From the NCBI GenBank assembly GCA_000702245.1, contig JNKY01000010.1, positions 310,001 through 374,000 of the forward strand: a DNA stretch of 64,000 nucleotides, read 5' to 3'. The position numbers and the translations under genes are program-made. Source of the DNA: Lachnospiraceae bacterium C6A11. GTDB lineage: Bacteria > Bacillota > Clostridia > Lachnospirales > Lachnospiraceae. Shown here piece by piece: positions 1 through 8,359 of the stretch. The notes below the pieces were generated by a model. The model was given only the letters and a program-made list of their open reading frames with translations. It did no database searches and had not been told where the DNA came from. Within the stretch, counting starts at the first letter, position 1. Every line of letters begins with the position of its first letter.

Positions 1-510
1 GATTTTCATGAGACTGTTTCCTTTGGTGAGGACAGCTCACTTTTCCTTATAGATCAGCAGAAGAGAAGATTTGTTGTTCTTCCGAGAAGCAACGTTGATA
101 TTTATCAGGTGAATCCTGACATCATCGAGTTTGATCAGGTTCGTGAGATGAAGCTGGATATGTCTTATTCGTCTGTCGAAGAGAAGATAATGAGAGATGG
201 TCAGAGGGTTTCCTACAATCCTCCGAGATATGAGCATACGTTTAATTTCTATGTGAAGATCGTTACAGATCATCCATATGCTCATGAGCACAGATGTCCG
301 CTTCATGCGAGAAGTCTCAAGGTTCATACTGCAGGACCGAAGATGAGTAGAAGCTACAGACTTGACGCGCTTGAAGATCTGACACGATTCCTTGATTATT
401 ATCCACCTATCAATTATCGCGACAGAGTACAGGTTGACCGCGAGCTTGATGACTGCTATTATTTCGCACATATGGGCGATGAGATCTGCAGAACGATCAT
501 GCGCGGATAA
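1..510 (+). CDS. C-terminal part of an unrecognised protein (5' end outside window)
   Basis: The reading frame is open from base 1 and stops at 508-510, so at least 169 C-terminal residues are seen and the start lies upstream. The visible part begins with short hydrophobic beta-strand-like segments (SLFLIDQQKRRFVVL) and continues into a charged alpha/beta region with His and Cys residues (EHRCPLHARS) and an acidic Tyr-rich tail. This layout recalls the C-terminal halves of small zinc-ribbon proteins of the DUF4428 type found in Clostridia, but no zinc ribbon is in view, so the assignment is only a guess. No signal peptide or membrane segment is visible. The next gene is 124 bases away and has its own promoter. 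Confidence 0.75.
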   Translation, partial: DFHETVSFGEDSSLFLIDQQKRRFVVLPRSNVDIYQVNPDIIEFDQVREMKLDMSYSSVEEKIMRDGQRVSYNPPRYEHTFNFYVKIVTDHPYAHEHRCPLHARSLKVHTAGPKMSRSYRLDALEDLTRFLDYYPPINYRDRVQVDRELDDCYYFAHMGDEICRTIMRG

Positions 511-566
511 TTATTGATTGGTATTATTTGATAAAATCTTCTGGACATGTTCATACGTATGGATTT

Positions 567-595
567 TTGAACAGAGAATATACAAAGGGTATACT
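567..595 (+). promoter_or_regulatory. Promoter of the rhodanese-TtcA-like gene
   Basis: TTGAAC at 567-572 and TATACT at 590-595 are separated by 17 bases, a good match to a sigma-A promoter. Transcription would start near 602, giving a short leader before the ATG at 635. Confidence 0.6.
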
Positions 596-620
596 GATAT
601 CACATTTTATTGATATCACA
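595..620 (+). promoter_or_regulatory. Paired TGATATCA palindromes at the start of transcription
   Basis: The 10-mer TGATATCACA occurs twice, at 595-604 and 611-620, with start-to-start spacing of 16 bases. Each copy contains the perfect 8-bp palindrome TGATATCA. They sit just downstream of the -10 box, where a repressor would act. No cognate regulator is known here. Confidence 0.35.
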
Positions 621-634
621 ATAATACGAATAAC

Positions 635-1816
635 ATGCTTGAGAGTATTACATTAACAGAACTAAATAACTTGGATAAATCCGGCGTCCAGCTGATTGAT
701 ATCCGTGGGATGGAGTCGGCCGAATACGGTCTGATACCGGGAGCTGTAAATATCCCGAAGGAGCAGATACTCCGGGATATGATGCTCACCGAAAGCTGCG
801 ATATGACTATTCGTGGCATACATCTCGACAGAACTAAGAAGCAGGTGCTTTACTGCACCAGAGGTGTTGACAGCCCTGAGGCAGCGGCTGCCATGAGGGA
901 ACGTGGCTACGATGCTTACTATCTCGAGGGCGGCTATCATAACTGGCTTGTGAATTCTGTGGTTCAGGAGGAGCAGAGTATTGACCTTAAGGAACGACAG
1001 GAGCAGATCGAGCAGAGCATCAGGAAGAAGTTCCATAAGCAGCTTTTTACACCGTTCGCAAAGGCGATAAATACTTATGAACTGCTGCAGCCGGGAGACC
1101 ATGTTGCGGTCTGCATATCAGGCGGTAAGGATTCGATGCTGATGGCGAAGCTTTTCCAGGAGCTGAAGAGACATGATAAGTTTCCGTTTGAGTTGACCTT
1201 CCTTGTTATGGATCCGGGCTATTCCGAGGTGAACAGAAAACTTATCGAAGCAAATGCCAGACTGCTTGGAATACCGATCAGAGTATTCGGTTCGGAAATA
1301 TTTGACAGTGTATATTCTATAGAAAAGTCGCCATGCTATCTCTGTGCGAGGATGAGGAGAGGCTATCTCTACAGCAATGCAAAGGAGCTTGGGTGCAATA
1401 AGATCGCGCTTGGACACCACTATGATGATGTTATCGAGACTATACTGATGGGAATGCTGTACGGTGGGCAGGTTCAGACGATGATGCCGAAGCTTCACAG
1501 CACGAATTTCCCGGGGATGGAGCTGATAAGGCCGATGTACCTGATCAGGGAAGAGAATGTTAAGTGGTGGCGAGATTATAACAAGCTGCATTTTCTGCAG
1601 TGTGCCTGCAGGTTTACTGAGATCAGTAAGAATCAGAATGAGAATGATCCGCACTACTCAAAGAGGCAGGAAATCAAACAACTTATAGCCGAGATGAAGA
1701 AGGTTAATCCTTTTGTTGAGGGTAATATTTTCAAAAGTGTGGAAAATGTCAATCTGAATACTGTTGTGGGTTATAAGAAGGATGGAGTAAGGCATTTCTT
1801 TACGGAGGGATATTGA
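635..1816 (+). CDS. Rhodanese domain fused to TtcA-like PP-loop tRNA thiolase
   Basis: A 393-residue cytoplasmic fusion. Residues 5-110 form a rhodanese domain with the active-site loop CTRGVDS (Cys74). Residues 135-390 form a PP-loop ATPase with SGGKDS at 162-167, a CxxC pair at 234-237 and a third cysteine group (CAC, 323-325). That cysteine pattern matches the TtcA/TtuA class, which thiolates tRNA and binds an iron-sulfur cluster. In free-standing TtcA systems the persulfide comes from a cysteine desulfurase. Here the linked rhodanese probably delivers sulfur to the PP-loop domain, which is inference. The start is the first ATG after an in-frame stop at 611. The Shine-Dalgarno sequence is weak, but a promoter lies 40 bases upstream. 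The stop overlaps the next start. The exact tRNA position modified cannot be told from sequence. Confidence 0.85.
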   Translation: MLESITLTELNNLDKSGVQLIDIRGMESAEYGLIPGAVNIPKEQILRDMMLTESCDMTIRGIHLDRTKKQVLYCTRGVDSPEAAAAMRERGYDAYYLEGGYHNWLVNSVVQEEQSIDLKERQEQIEQSIRKKFHKQLFTPFAKAINTYELLQPGDHVAVCISGGKDSMLMAKLFQELKRHDKFPFELTFLVMDPGYSEVNRKLIEANARLLGIPIRVFGSEIFDSVYSIEKSPCYLCARMRRGYLYSNAKELGCNKIALGHHYDDVIETILMGMLYGGQVQTMMPKLHSTNFPGMELIRPMYLIREENVKWWRDYNKLHFLQCACRFTEISKNQNENDPHYSKRQEIKQLIAEMKKVNPFVEGNIFKSVENVNLNTVVGYKKDGVRHFFTEGY

Positions 1817-2991
1817 TGAAATACTGTATTTTTTGTGGAAGTCAGCTGGATGATGAAGCTATATTCTGCGGCAGTTGTGGAAAGCGTAACGTGAAGGAAG
1901 CTGAAAGTGGTGCGCAGGACAATGATTCTGAGATGCACCCTCAGTATATAAATGATATGCAGAGTTATGCACAACCGATAAACAATCCTCAGGGATTTGT
2001 ACAGCCGGGGAATAATGTACAGGGATATGTGCAGCCTGCGGACATTAGCGAAAAGAACGGTAGCAGGAACAAAAAGAAATGTATAATCGTAGGAATTATA
2101 GTGTTAGTTCTGGCGCTTGGTGTTGCAGCGGTTCTTATTTTCAGGAAATCTTCCGGGAAAAATGATCCGCTCAAAGCAGCATTGGACAATTATTTCAAGG
2201 CGGTTGAAAATCTGGATTTTCGTGCTTTGGATAAGGCTTGTTACCCGGAAAACTCTTTTATCATTGAAAAGCTGGGAATGACATATAAATATCCTGATAA
2301 TGATGGTCATTGGGTCTCGCTTGCGTTGAGTAATTCGCCGGCTTTCACTGTTGCACAGTGGGTACGGTCAAGTGACAGAGTCAGAGATATCAAAGTGATG
2401 GATCTGTTTTGTGAATCCTACGGAATGGCCCCGTACGCTAAAGGTGGAATGGAGCAGATGCGGGAAGCATTTAATAGTATTGATTCCTTTAAAACTGTTT
2501 ATGGAAATCCGGTTATTAAGTATGAGATCATTGATACTCTGGATGCTGATGAGTTTAATGGAGTTATATTACAGTCCGATAAGGTGATCAAGACCGCGCC
2601 GGTTGAATGGATGGAAGAGAATCTGAACAGATATGGGGACGGACAATTTATAGACAGTAAAGATCCGGATTACCTGAAGGTTGAAGAGGTAAAGGCTGTT
2701 CTGTTGAAGATTGAATGGAGTTATAATGGCAAAAAATACGGATACGATAAATCGTGGTGGGAGAATGATGACTTCATTAAGAAAATGGATGAAGCACAGA
2801 ATGGCAGGCCGTATGATGCAATTCCTTTAGGTAAAGGGGGAGCGGTGAAACTGGACCTTACCGATTATGATTCTGTGATCAATTATCATGACAGTAATGT
2901 CTACAATCTGGTCTTATATAAGACGGAAGGAAAATGGTATGTTTACCCTGAGTTATTAGGACGACTTGTGAATCCGTTTATAGATTATTGA
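1816..2991 (+). CDS. Zinc-ribbon, single-pass membrane protein
   Basis: A protein of 391 residues beginning with a four-cysteine zinc ribbon (Cys4, Cys7, Cys18, Cys21). A Gln/Pro/Asn-rich linker with three degenerate repeats of the form Y/F-x-QP-x-NN-x-QG (about 51-75) follows, then a Lys-rich stop-transfer sequence, one membrane helix (about 89-109) and a 280-residue outer domain. The topology implies that the zinc ribbon is cytoplasmic and the large domain external. I do not recognise the external domain, which resembles the many DUF-type extracellular modules carried on zinc-ribbon proteins in Clostridia. The ATG at 1816 is preferred to the TTG at 1813 because GGAGGG at 1804-1809 is then 6 bases away. 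The start shares one base with the upstream stop codon, so the two are translationally linked, though no functional tie is evident. Confidence 0.75.
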   Translation: MKYCIFCGSQLDDEAIFCGSCGKRNVKEAESGAQDNDSEMHPQYINDMQSYAQPINNPQGFVQPGNNVQGYVQPADISEKNGSRNKKKCIIVGIIVLVLALGVAAVLIFRKSSGKNDPLKAALDNYFKAVENLDFRALDKACYPENSFIIEKLGMTYKYPDNDGHWVSLALSNSPAFTVAQWVRSSDRVRDIKVMDLFCESYGMAPYAKGGMEQMREAFNSIDSFKTVYGNPVIKYEIIDTLDADEFNGVILQSDKVIKTAPVEWMEENLNRYGDGQFIDSKDPDYLKVEEVKAVLLKIEWSYNGKKYGYDKSWWENDDFIKKMDEAQNGRPYDAIPLGKGGAVKLDLTDYDSVINYHDSNVYNLVLYKTEGKWYVYPELLGRLVNPFIDY

Positions 2992-3031
2992 TCAAACTAT
3001 AAAAATCTGAAGAAAGCAGGAATGCTTTAAA

Positions 3032-3754
3032 ATGAATAATTTTACCAGTGGAGTAAAAGCCGGAATACCGATAGGACTTGGTTATCTGTCGGTATCTGTC
3101 GGTTTTGGAATATTTGCGGTAGCCGGAGGACTTTATTGGTGGCAGGCCGTGGTGATATCGATGCTTTGCGTGACCTCTGCGGGACAGCTTGCAGGTGTCA
3201 GGATCATGTCGGCGGGAGGGTCATATATATCGACCTTGATTTCGCAGCTGACGATAAATATCAGATATTCGTTTATGTCGATATCCCTTTCACAAAAACT
3301 TGATAAGAGATTTACAGTGCCGCGTAAAGCGGTACTTGGCTTTTTTATGACCGATGAGATATTTGCGGTGGCAAGTACGAGAGATAATGTTACAACGGCC
3401 TTCTTTGCGGGGCTGTCTGTGATGCCTTATATAGGGTGGACCCTTGGAACACTTGCAGGAGCGCTCCTTGGAAATATCCTGAATGCAGCAGTCATGAGCG
3501 CTATGGGCCTTGCTATCTATGGAATGTTTGTAGCGATAGTCGTGCCGGAGATGAAGAACAGAAATGTCTTCATGACGGCAGTGATAGCTATGGCTATAAG
3601 CTGTATTTTCTACTATGTGCCGGTACTGAATGAAGTGTCGATCGGTATAGCGATCAGTATTTCGGCTGTTGTAGCAGCTATTATTATGGCGTTTGCAAGA
3701 CCGCTTCCTGATATTGCTGATGCAGAGGCAGTAGAAAATATGAATAACGGCTAA
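3032..3754 (+). CDS. azlC: AzlC-family branched-chain amino acid exporter, large subunit
   Basis: A hydrophobic protein of 240 residues with the AzlC signature region near the N-terminus (SGVKAGIPIGLGYLSVSVGF), about 6-7 membrane segments and a family-typical length. AzlC works with AzlD to export branched-chain amino acids and their analogues. In Bacillus subtilis azlCD mutants alter 4-azaleucine resistance. The small partner AzlD follows 34 bases downstream, which supports the call. The ATG at 3032 has an AGCAGG-type ribosome binding site about 11 bases upstream. Confidence 0.88.
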   Translation: MNNFTSGVKAGIPIGLGYLSVSVGFGIFAVAGGLYWWQAVVISMLCVTSAGQLAGVRIMSAGGSYISTLISQLTINIRYSFMSISLSQKLDKRFTVPRKAVLGFFMTDEIFAVASTRDNVTTAFFAGLSVMPYIGWTLGTLAGALLGNILNAAVMSAMGLAIYGMFVAIVVPEMKNRNVFMTAVIAMAISCIFYYVPVLNEVSIGIAISISAVVAAIIMAFARPLPDIADAEAVENMNNG

Positions 3755-3788
3755 GCGGTATAATAACTCAGAATGGTGATGGATTAAG

Positions 3789-4115
3789 ATGGAAACAGGT
3801 ACGTTTTTTATATATCTTGCGGTAATTGCGGGATCGACTTATCTGATAAGAGTCATTCCCTTCGTGCTCGTAAACAAAAAAGTTACAAATAAATATGTAA
3901 GATCGTTTTTATATTATATACCATACGCAGTGCTTGCGGCGATGACCGTTCCGGCAGCCTTCTATGCAACAAGAAGCGTGATAAGTGCGGTGGTGGGAAT
4001 AGTTGTGGCGGCGCTTGTGTCGCTGAAGTGTAAGTCACTTGTTGTGGTTGCAGCGGTGGCCTGCATAACTGTATTTCTGGTTGAATTGATCGTTGTAAAC
4101 TCAGTTTCCGGTTGA
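3789..4115 (+). CDS. azlD: AzlD-family branched-chain amino acid exporter, small subunit
   Basis: A membrane protein of 108 residues with about four hydrophobic segments and the AzlD-typical motif TYLIRVIPF near the N-terminus. It is the expected small partner of AzlC in a two-component exporter. The last codons lie in the first copy of a 31-bp tandem duplication (4080-4141), so the protein ends VNSVSG. If the duplication is recent, the original terminus may have differed. It is convergent with the lipoprotein gene that ends at 4144. Confidence 0.85.
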   Translation: METGTFFIYLAVIAGSTYLIRVIPFVLVNKKVTNKYVRSFLYYIPYAVLAAMTVPAAFYATRSVISAVVGIVVAALVSLKCKSLVVVAAVACITVFLVELIVVNSVSG

Positions 4116-4141
4116 ATTGATAGTTGTAAACTCAGTTTCCG
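4080..4141. repeat. 31-bp tandem duplication at the azlD 3' end
   Basis: Two 31-bp copies lie head to tail, 4080-4110 and 4111-4141, differing only at 4091 (c) versus 4122 (a). The azlD stop codon falls at the junction. The second copy ends two bases before the stop of the convergent lipoprotein gene. It is probably a recent slippage duplication. Confidence 0.9.
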
Positions 4142-4143
4142 GT

Positions 4144-4947
4144 TTATTCAAACCAGTCCAAATGACTGTTCAGAAAACTGCTGTATTCCGTTGCATCAAA
4201 GGTAGGCGAGCAGTAGTATTTTCCACCGACAGGCACATTCTGGAGAACTGATTTTGGATAAATATATACGTTGAATGAATCAGAGGCGCCTGTTTTTGTG
4301 TTGATGAGTGTTACGGTGTAATCCAGTTCGTAGGCGGTAACTCCTGATGAATACTTTTTACTGCTTTCATAATAGCAGCGCTCAACCAGGATTATGACAG
4401 ACGCACGATTCGGATCGGAGGTATATCGTATATTTCCTCCATGATCCTTGATCTTTTGTTTCAGACCGTCGAAGGAATCTGAATTCCAGTCTGAATAGTC
4501 CTTCTCGTCGCCTTCCTCGAAGGTGTAAAGCTTATTCTTTTTAACGTAGCCATCGCCTGTAGCAATCATATAAATGGTATATGGCTGCGGATCCTCGGCA
4601 ATAAAATTGTAAGGAGATACATCGGTTATCTTCTTGAAGCAGGACATGAAGTGCGCGCGAAGCATAGAGGTGTCCTGCTGCTCACGTTCCTCGGTGGTGA
4701 CCTCTGTGGTTGCTTCGGTCGTAGTCTCGGTTGTTGTTTCTGTGGTCGCTTCAGTTGTGGTTTCTGTAGTGGTTTCTGCGGTTGCTTCAGTAGTAGCTTC
4801 CGTGGTAGTTTTCACAGTGCTGCTTTCAGTTGCGACAGCTGTTGTCCTGGAAGCTGTTGTTTTCTTGTTATCGCTATCCTTGCCGCCGCATGCCGTAAGA
4901 CAGATAAGCATGGCTGCTGCAAGAGCAAGAGTCATTCCTTTTTTCAT
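4144..4947 (-). CDS. Lipoprotein with Thr/Glu repeat linker
   Basis: A secreted lipoprotein of about 267 residues. The start is set at the ATG encoding MKKGMTLAL because GGAGGG lies 9 bases upstream and this gives a clean signal peptide with lipobox LTAC and lipidated Cys20. An upstream in-frame ATG would put charged residues before the signal. Residues about 46-86 are a low-complexity linker of TTE/TTEA units, likely an extended cell-wall spacer. The C-terminal domain (about 95-267) contains several Tyr-rich strands and is not recognised. It recalls small extracellular domains of Clostridia lipoproteins. The repeat DNA is a minisatellite whose copy number may vary between strains. Confidence 0.78.
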   Translation of the reverse strand: MKKGMTLALAAAMLICLTACGGKDSDNKKTTASRTTAVATESSTVKTTTEATTEATAETTTETTTEATTETTTETTTEATTEVTTEEREQQDTSMLRAHFMSCFKKITDVSPYNFIAEDPQPYTIYMIATGDGYVKKNKLYTFEEGDEKDYSDWNSDSFDGLKQKIKDHGGNIRYTSDPNRASVIILVERCYYESSKKYSSGVTAYELDYTVTLINTKTGASDSFNVYIYPKSVLQNVPVGGKYYCSPTFDATEYSSFLNSHLDWFE

Positions 4948-4990
4948 TGTCTGGTCCCTCCCATAATACAAAACAAAAACACCCAATAAC

Positions 4991-4999
4991 ATTATACCA
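4991..4999 (-). promoter_or_regulatory. Extended -10 promoter of the lipoprotein gene
   Basis: Read on the minus strand, TGGTATAAT is an extended -10 element (TGn-TATAAT) about 44 bases before the chosen start codon. No good -35 is visible, which is common with extended -10 promoters. Confidence 0.45.
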
Positions 5000-5059
5000 T
5001 ATAGGGCTTATATATGAGAACAGGAATATAAACATAAAATAGAGCATAAAATAAAGAAT

Positions 5060-5118
5060 AAAAAAGCAGCCCGACTGAAGTGTGTCCGGGATTCCGGATT
5101 CAAATCAGAACGGCTGCT
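5060..5118 (-). terminator. Intrinsic terminator of the LacI-type gene
   Basis: On the minus strand AGCAGCC pairs with GGCTGCT (5112-5118 with 5065-5071). The loop contains a second TCCGG/CCGGA hairpin, and the stem is followed by a T-rich run. It lies just after the stop codon at 5135. Confidence 0.7.
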
Positions 5119-5134
5119 TCATTCGTATTAATTA

Positions 5135-6220
5135 TTACAATGTATTAATTCTCGAGAAATGACTGTAAAGGTCCGGGTTCACGAACATTACTGAGTCCGG
5201 ATCGTTTTCTCTCTTCTTGGCCAGACGCGGCTTTGCGACGGCAACGGAATAACGCTTGATCAGCTCCGGACGAAGAAGGCTTCGGCTGATCGGAACGCCG
5301 TTGATAAGAGAATACAGTGTAAAATACGCGCACTTGCCGAGACCTATACGACTCTGCCTTACGGTTGTTAGCGGCGGAGAGAGTGTAGAGGCAAGGGGAA
5401 TATCATCAAAGCCTATAACGCTGATATCGTTCGGAACATCAAATCCAAGCTCTTTGACGCATTTGATAACGCCCTGCGCAATAAGATCGTTTCCGCAGAG
5501 AATAGCGGTTGCGCCACGGTCGATAAAGCCCGGAACGTGGTAAGGTGCACAGTCGGCAACAAAATAACCATATACGGCAAGGTTTGGATCGACCATCAGA
5601 CCATTGCGGCTCATGCTGCTAAGATATGCGGTCATTCTGTCATCTGATATGACCGAACCGGCAGAACCGTTGAGAAAGGCTATCTTCTCGTGTCCGTTCT
5701 CAACGAGATAGGTGATGGCGGCATCTATTCCTTCGGTTGAATCGGTACCTACGGAGCTGACAACCGGGTTGCCTTCCATGGAATTGTCAAGAAGTACGGT
5801 CGGAATAGTAGTAGTCCTTATCTGTTCCGTCCACGGATCGTCAAGTGAGAGGCCGATAAAGAAGGCGCCGCTGTATTTTTCCTGAAGCATGAAGCTTTCA
5901 TATCTGTTTTCTGCCTGGAAGGAATGAGTGAGAGGGATAATCGAAAAGTTCCAATTCTCGCTGAAGGAAGCCTTCTGGAAGCCCATGATGATGTCGTAGC
6001 CGAAGGAGGTCTCTTCCTCATAATCCATATTTTCAACGAATAGGGCTATCCTGCGGAGATCCTCTCTGAGGGCTTTGCGGTTGGTGTAGCCCATCTCAAC
6101 AGCGGTATCAAGGATGGTCTTCCTGAGCTCGTCACTGATGTCCTTGCCATTATTAAGTCCCTTTGATACTGTTCCGAGTGATATGCCAAGCTTATCGGCA
6201 ATATCCTTCATGGTTGCCAT
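5135..6220 (-). CDS. LacI-family transcriptional regulator
   Basis: A repressor of 361 residues with an N-terminal LacI helix-turn-helix (MKDIADKLGISLGTVSKGLN, residues 4-23) and a hinge, then a periplasmic-binding-protein-like effector domain (about 62-330) ending with the usual IGFDDIPLA and PLTTVRQ motifs. It is divergent from the alpha-glucan enzyme operon, so control of that operon by a sugar effector is likely, and autoregulation is possible. A 13-bp perfect palindrome at 6464-6476 near the operon promoter is a candidate operator. The ATG at 6218-6220 has AAAGGAGGG upstream. A second ATG three codons in is worse placed. The C-terminal extension of about 30 residues past the core is slightly longer than usual. 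Confidence 0.9.
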   Translation of the reverse strand: MATMKDIADKLGISLGTVSKGLNNGKDISDELRKTILDTAVEMGYTNRKALREDLRRIALFVENMDYEEETSFGYDIIMGFQKASFSENWNFSIIPLTHSFQAENRYESFMLQEKYSGAFFIGLSLDDPWTEQIRTTTIPTVLLDNSMEGNPVVSSVGTDSTEGIDAAITYLVENGHEKIAFLNGSAGSVISDDRMTAYLSSMSRNGLMVDPNLAVYGYFVADCAPYHVPGFIDRGATAILCGNDLIAQGVIKCVKELGFDVPNDISVIGFDDIPLASTLSPPLTTVRQSRIGLGKCAYFTLYSLINGVPISRSLLRPELIKRYSVAVAKPRLAKKRENDPDSVMFVNPDLYSHFSRINTL

Positions 6221-6313
6221 GACCGTTTCCCTCCTTTCCTTCTATAATAATATGATGAAAATAGCCATGATCACGGCAAGGTATTCTTGCCCGTCTGTTC
6301 TTTACAGTTATTT

Positions 6314-6342
6314 AGTATATACCCTTAAATTTCAAAATTCAA
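6314..6342 (-). promoter_or_regulatory. Promoter of the LacI-type regulator
   Basis: On the minus strand, TTGAAT (6337-6342) and TATACT (6314-6319) are 17 bases apart. The leader to the ATG at 6220 would be about 87 bases. Confidence 0.6.
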
Positions 6343-6413
6343 GCACAAAACGAAAGAATACGAAAAATGATTTTGCAAAATTCAAAATTATTAAAAAATA
6401 TCCATATTTAATA

Positions 6414-6442
6414 TTGACAAAAGGGGTCAAATGGATTATTTT
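6414..6442 (+). promoter_or_regulatory. Promoter of the alpha-glucan enzyme operon
   Basis: A perfect TTGACA (6414-6419) is followed after 17 bases by TATTTT (6437-6442), a weak -10 box. TATACT at 6442-6447 is also present but would need a 22-base spacer. The poor -10 fits a regulated promoter. Confidence 0.5.
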
Positions 6443-6453
6443 ATACTCAACTC

Positions 6454-6476
6454 ACGAAAGTTTACGAAAGTTTCGT
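6454..6476 (+). promoter_or_regulatory. Candidate LacI-type operator
   Basis: The 10-mer ACGAAAGTTT is repeated directly without a gap (6454-6463, 6464-6473). The second copy extends into the perfect 13-bp palindrome ACGAAAGTTTCGT (6464-6476). It lies just downstream of the operon promoter, where a repressor would block transcription. Assignment to the adjacent LacI-type protein is inference. Confidence 0.5.
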
Positions 6477-6540
6477 TGCAAAAGAATCGTGAAATAGATT
6501 TTCAGATATAAGAATAAATATTCGGTATTGGGGCGTAAAT

Positions 6541-8259
6541 ATGATAAAAAACATACACAAAATGAATGATAGAAAGATTGGCCATTCTGCAGGATCCGGC
6601 TTTAAAAAAGCTAAAATGAGATCCGCTATGGCCTTATTTCTTGCTTCGACTTTCGTTCTGGCCGGCTGCGGCAAGGACAAGACGAAGACCATGAAAACGC
6701 AGAACGCTTCCCTTACTGAATATGGCGGGCTGACGGCAGAGGATAATAAGGAGAGGACCTGCTACGAGGTATTTGTTTATTCTTTTGCGGACAGTGACGG
6801 TGACGGGATAGGTGATCTTAAGGGACTTACGAAGAAGCTTGACTACATCAATGACGGTGATCCGAAGACGACAAGCGATCTTGGCTGTACCGAAATATGG
6901 ACCATGCCTGTATTTCCATCACCAACCTATCACAAATACGATGCAACAGATTTTATGGACATAGACAGTCAGTACGGGACCATGGAGGATTTCGAGGCGC
7001 TTCTTTCCGAGTGCCACAAGAGAGGTATCAAACTGATAATTGATCTTCCGCTTAATCATACGTCAAACTCTCATCCATGGTTCACGGAGGCTGCCACATA
7101 TATCTCTTCTTTAAAAGAAGGAGAGAAGCCTGACTCTTCCAAGTGCAAATACGTTGATTACTACAACTTCCAGGAGCAGGCACATTCGGGTTATGAGCAC
7201 CTCTCAGGTGACTGGTACTACGAAGCAAGGTTCTGGTCGGGAATGCCGGACCTCAACTTAGACGAGCCACAGGTTAAGGAAGAGATAAAGGAAATACTTT
7301 ACTTCTGGATGGATAAGGGAGTTGATGGTTTCAGACTGGATGCAGTCACCTCTTATTATACAGAAGAGAAGGACAAGAGTATCGACTTTACAGGCTGGGT
7401 GAATGACACAGTCAAGGCGAAGAATCCTGACGCATACATAGTCGGTGAGGCCTGGGCGGATCAGTCAATCTACAGCGAATATTACAGAAGCGGTGCTGAC
7501 TCATTCTTTGATTTCGGCTTCTCGGGTCAGGACGGTGTCATAGCTTCAGTTGTTAGAGGCGCTAAGAAGGCTTCCTACTACGCAGAGCAGCTTGTTAAGG
7601 AAGAAGAGCTCTACTACGAAATAGCACCGGACACGGCGATAAATGCACCGTTTTATACAAACCACGATATGGCAAGAAGCGCAGGCTACTATGCTTACGA
7701 TGATGGCAGCAAGGCTAAACTTGCAGGCGCGATGAACCTTCTGGCAACCGGAAACGCCTTCATCTACTACGGCGAGGAGCTTGGCATGAGGGGCTCCGGA
7801 AAGGACGAGAATAAGCGTCTTGCTTTTCCTTGGACAACCGATTCCTCATCTGAGCTGAGTAGTCTGGTCTGCAGAGGACCGGCCGATGCCGACAAGGTCG
7901 AGCAGAAATACGGCAGCTTCGAGGAACAGGAAAAGGACGAGTATTCGATATATAACTACTATAAAAATGCGATAAGAATCAGGAATGCATTCCCGGCCAT
8001 CTCAAAGGGCAGAACCGAGATCATTGACAGCCTGACAGGCGACAAGACCTGCGGCTTCACAAGAAAGATCGAAGGAATCGACGGGGAGGATGTTCTCATC
8101 GTAATAAATACAGGCGAGGATGAAGTTAAACTGGATATGGCAGACGCTTCAGAATATAAGAAGCTTGCAGCTTTCCTTACGGTAGCGAAGGATGCACCAA
8201 AGCTGAAGAGTGGAAAACTCACCCTGCCGGGCTACGGTATCGCGATACTTACAAAGTAG
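6541..8259 (+). CDS. Alpha-amylase family (GH13) lipoprotein
   Basis: A glycoside hydrolase of 572 residues with a long basic N-terminus and a signal peptide ending in lipobox LAGC (Cys43), so probably anchored on the outer face of the membrane. All four GH13 regions are visible: DLPLNH, GFRLDAV with the nucleophile Asp267, VGEAW with the acid/base Glu303, and NHD with Asp376. A DSDGDGIGDL loop near residue 82 is a typical calcium-associated motif. The role is probably hydrolysis of starch or maltodextrin into fragments for import. The subfamily cannot be fixed by eye, and oligo-1,6-glucosidase or neopullulanase-like activity is possible. It heads a four-gene operon. The ribosome binding site before 6541 is weak, and a later ATG at residue 8 or 26 could be used. 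Confidence 0.85.
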   Translation: MIKNIHKMNDRKIGHSAGSGFKKAKMRSAMALFLASTFVLAGCGKDKTKTMKTQNASLTEYGGLTAEDNKERTCYEVFVYSFADSDGDGIGDLKGLTKKLDYINDGDPKTTSDLGCTEIWTMPVFPSPTYHKYDATDFMDIDSQYGTMEDFEALLSECHKRGIKLIIDLPLNHTSNSHPWFTEAATYISSLKEGEKPDSSKCKYVDYYNFQEQAHSGYEHLSGDWYYEARFWSGMPDLNLDEPQVKEEIKEILYFWMDKGVDGFRLDAVTSYYTEEKDKSIDFTGWVNDTVKAKNPDAYIVGEAWADQSIYSEYYRSGADSFFDFGFSGQDGVIASVVRGAKKASYYAEQLVKEEELYYEIAPDTAINAPFYTNHDMARSAGYYAYDDGSKAKLAGAMNLLATGNAFIYYGEELGMRGSGKDENKRLAFPWTTDSSSELSSLVCRGPADADKVEQKYGSFEEQEKDEYSIYNYYKNAIRIRNAFPAISKGRTEIIDSLTGDKTCGFTRKIEGIDGEDVLIVINTGEDEVKLDMADASEYKKLAAFLTVAKDAPKLKSGKLTLPGYGIAILTK

Positions 8260-8359
8260 AATGAGGAAAACAACAGAACAGCGTACCGGGATAAAGACCG
8301 GAACAAAACAAAGAAACAAAACAGACATAATTAACAGAGCATAAAGAAAGAATAAGATA

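Noticed and set aside
4634-4989. Plus-strand frames rich in Val/Ser or Cys/Gly opposite the lipoprotein repeat
   Set aside because: By-products of the Thr/Glu codon repeat on the minus strand.
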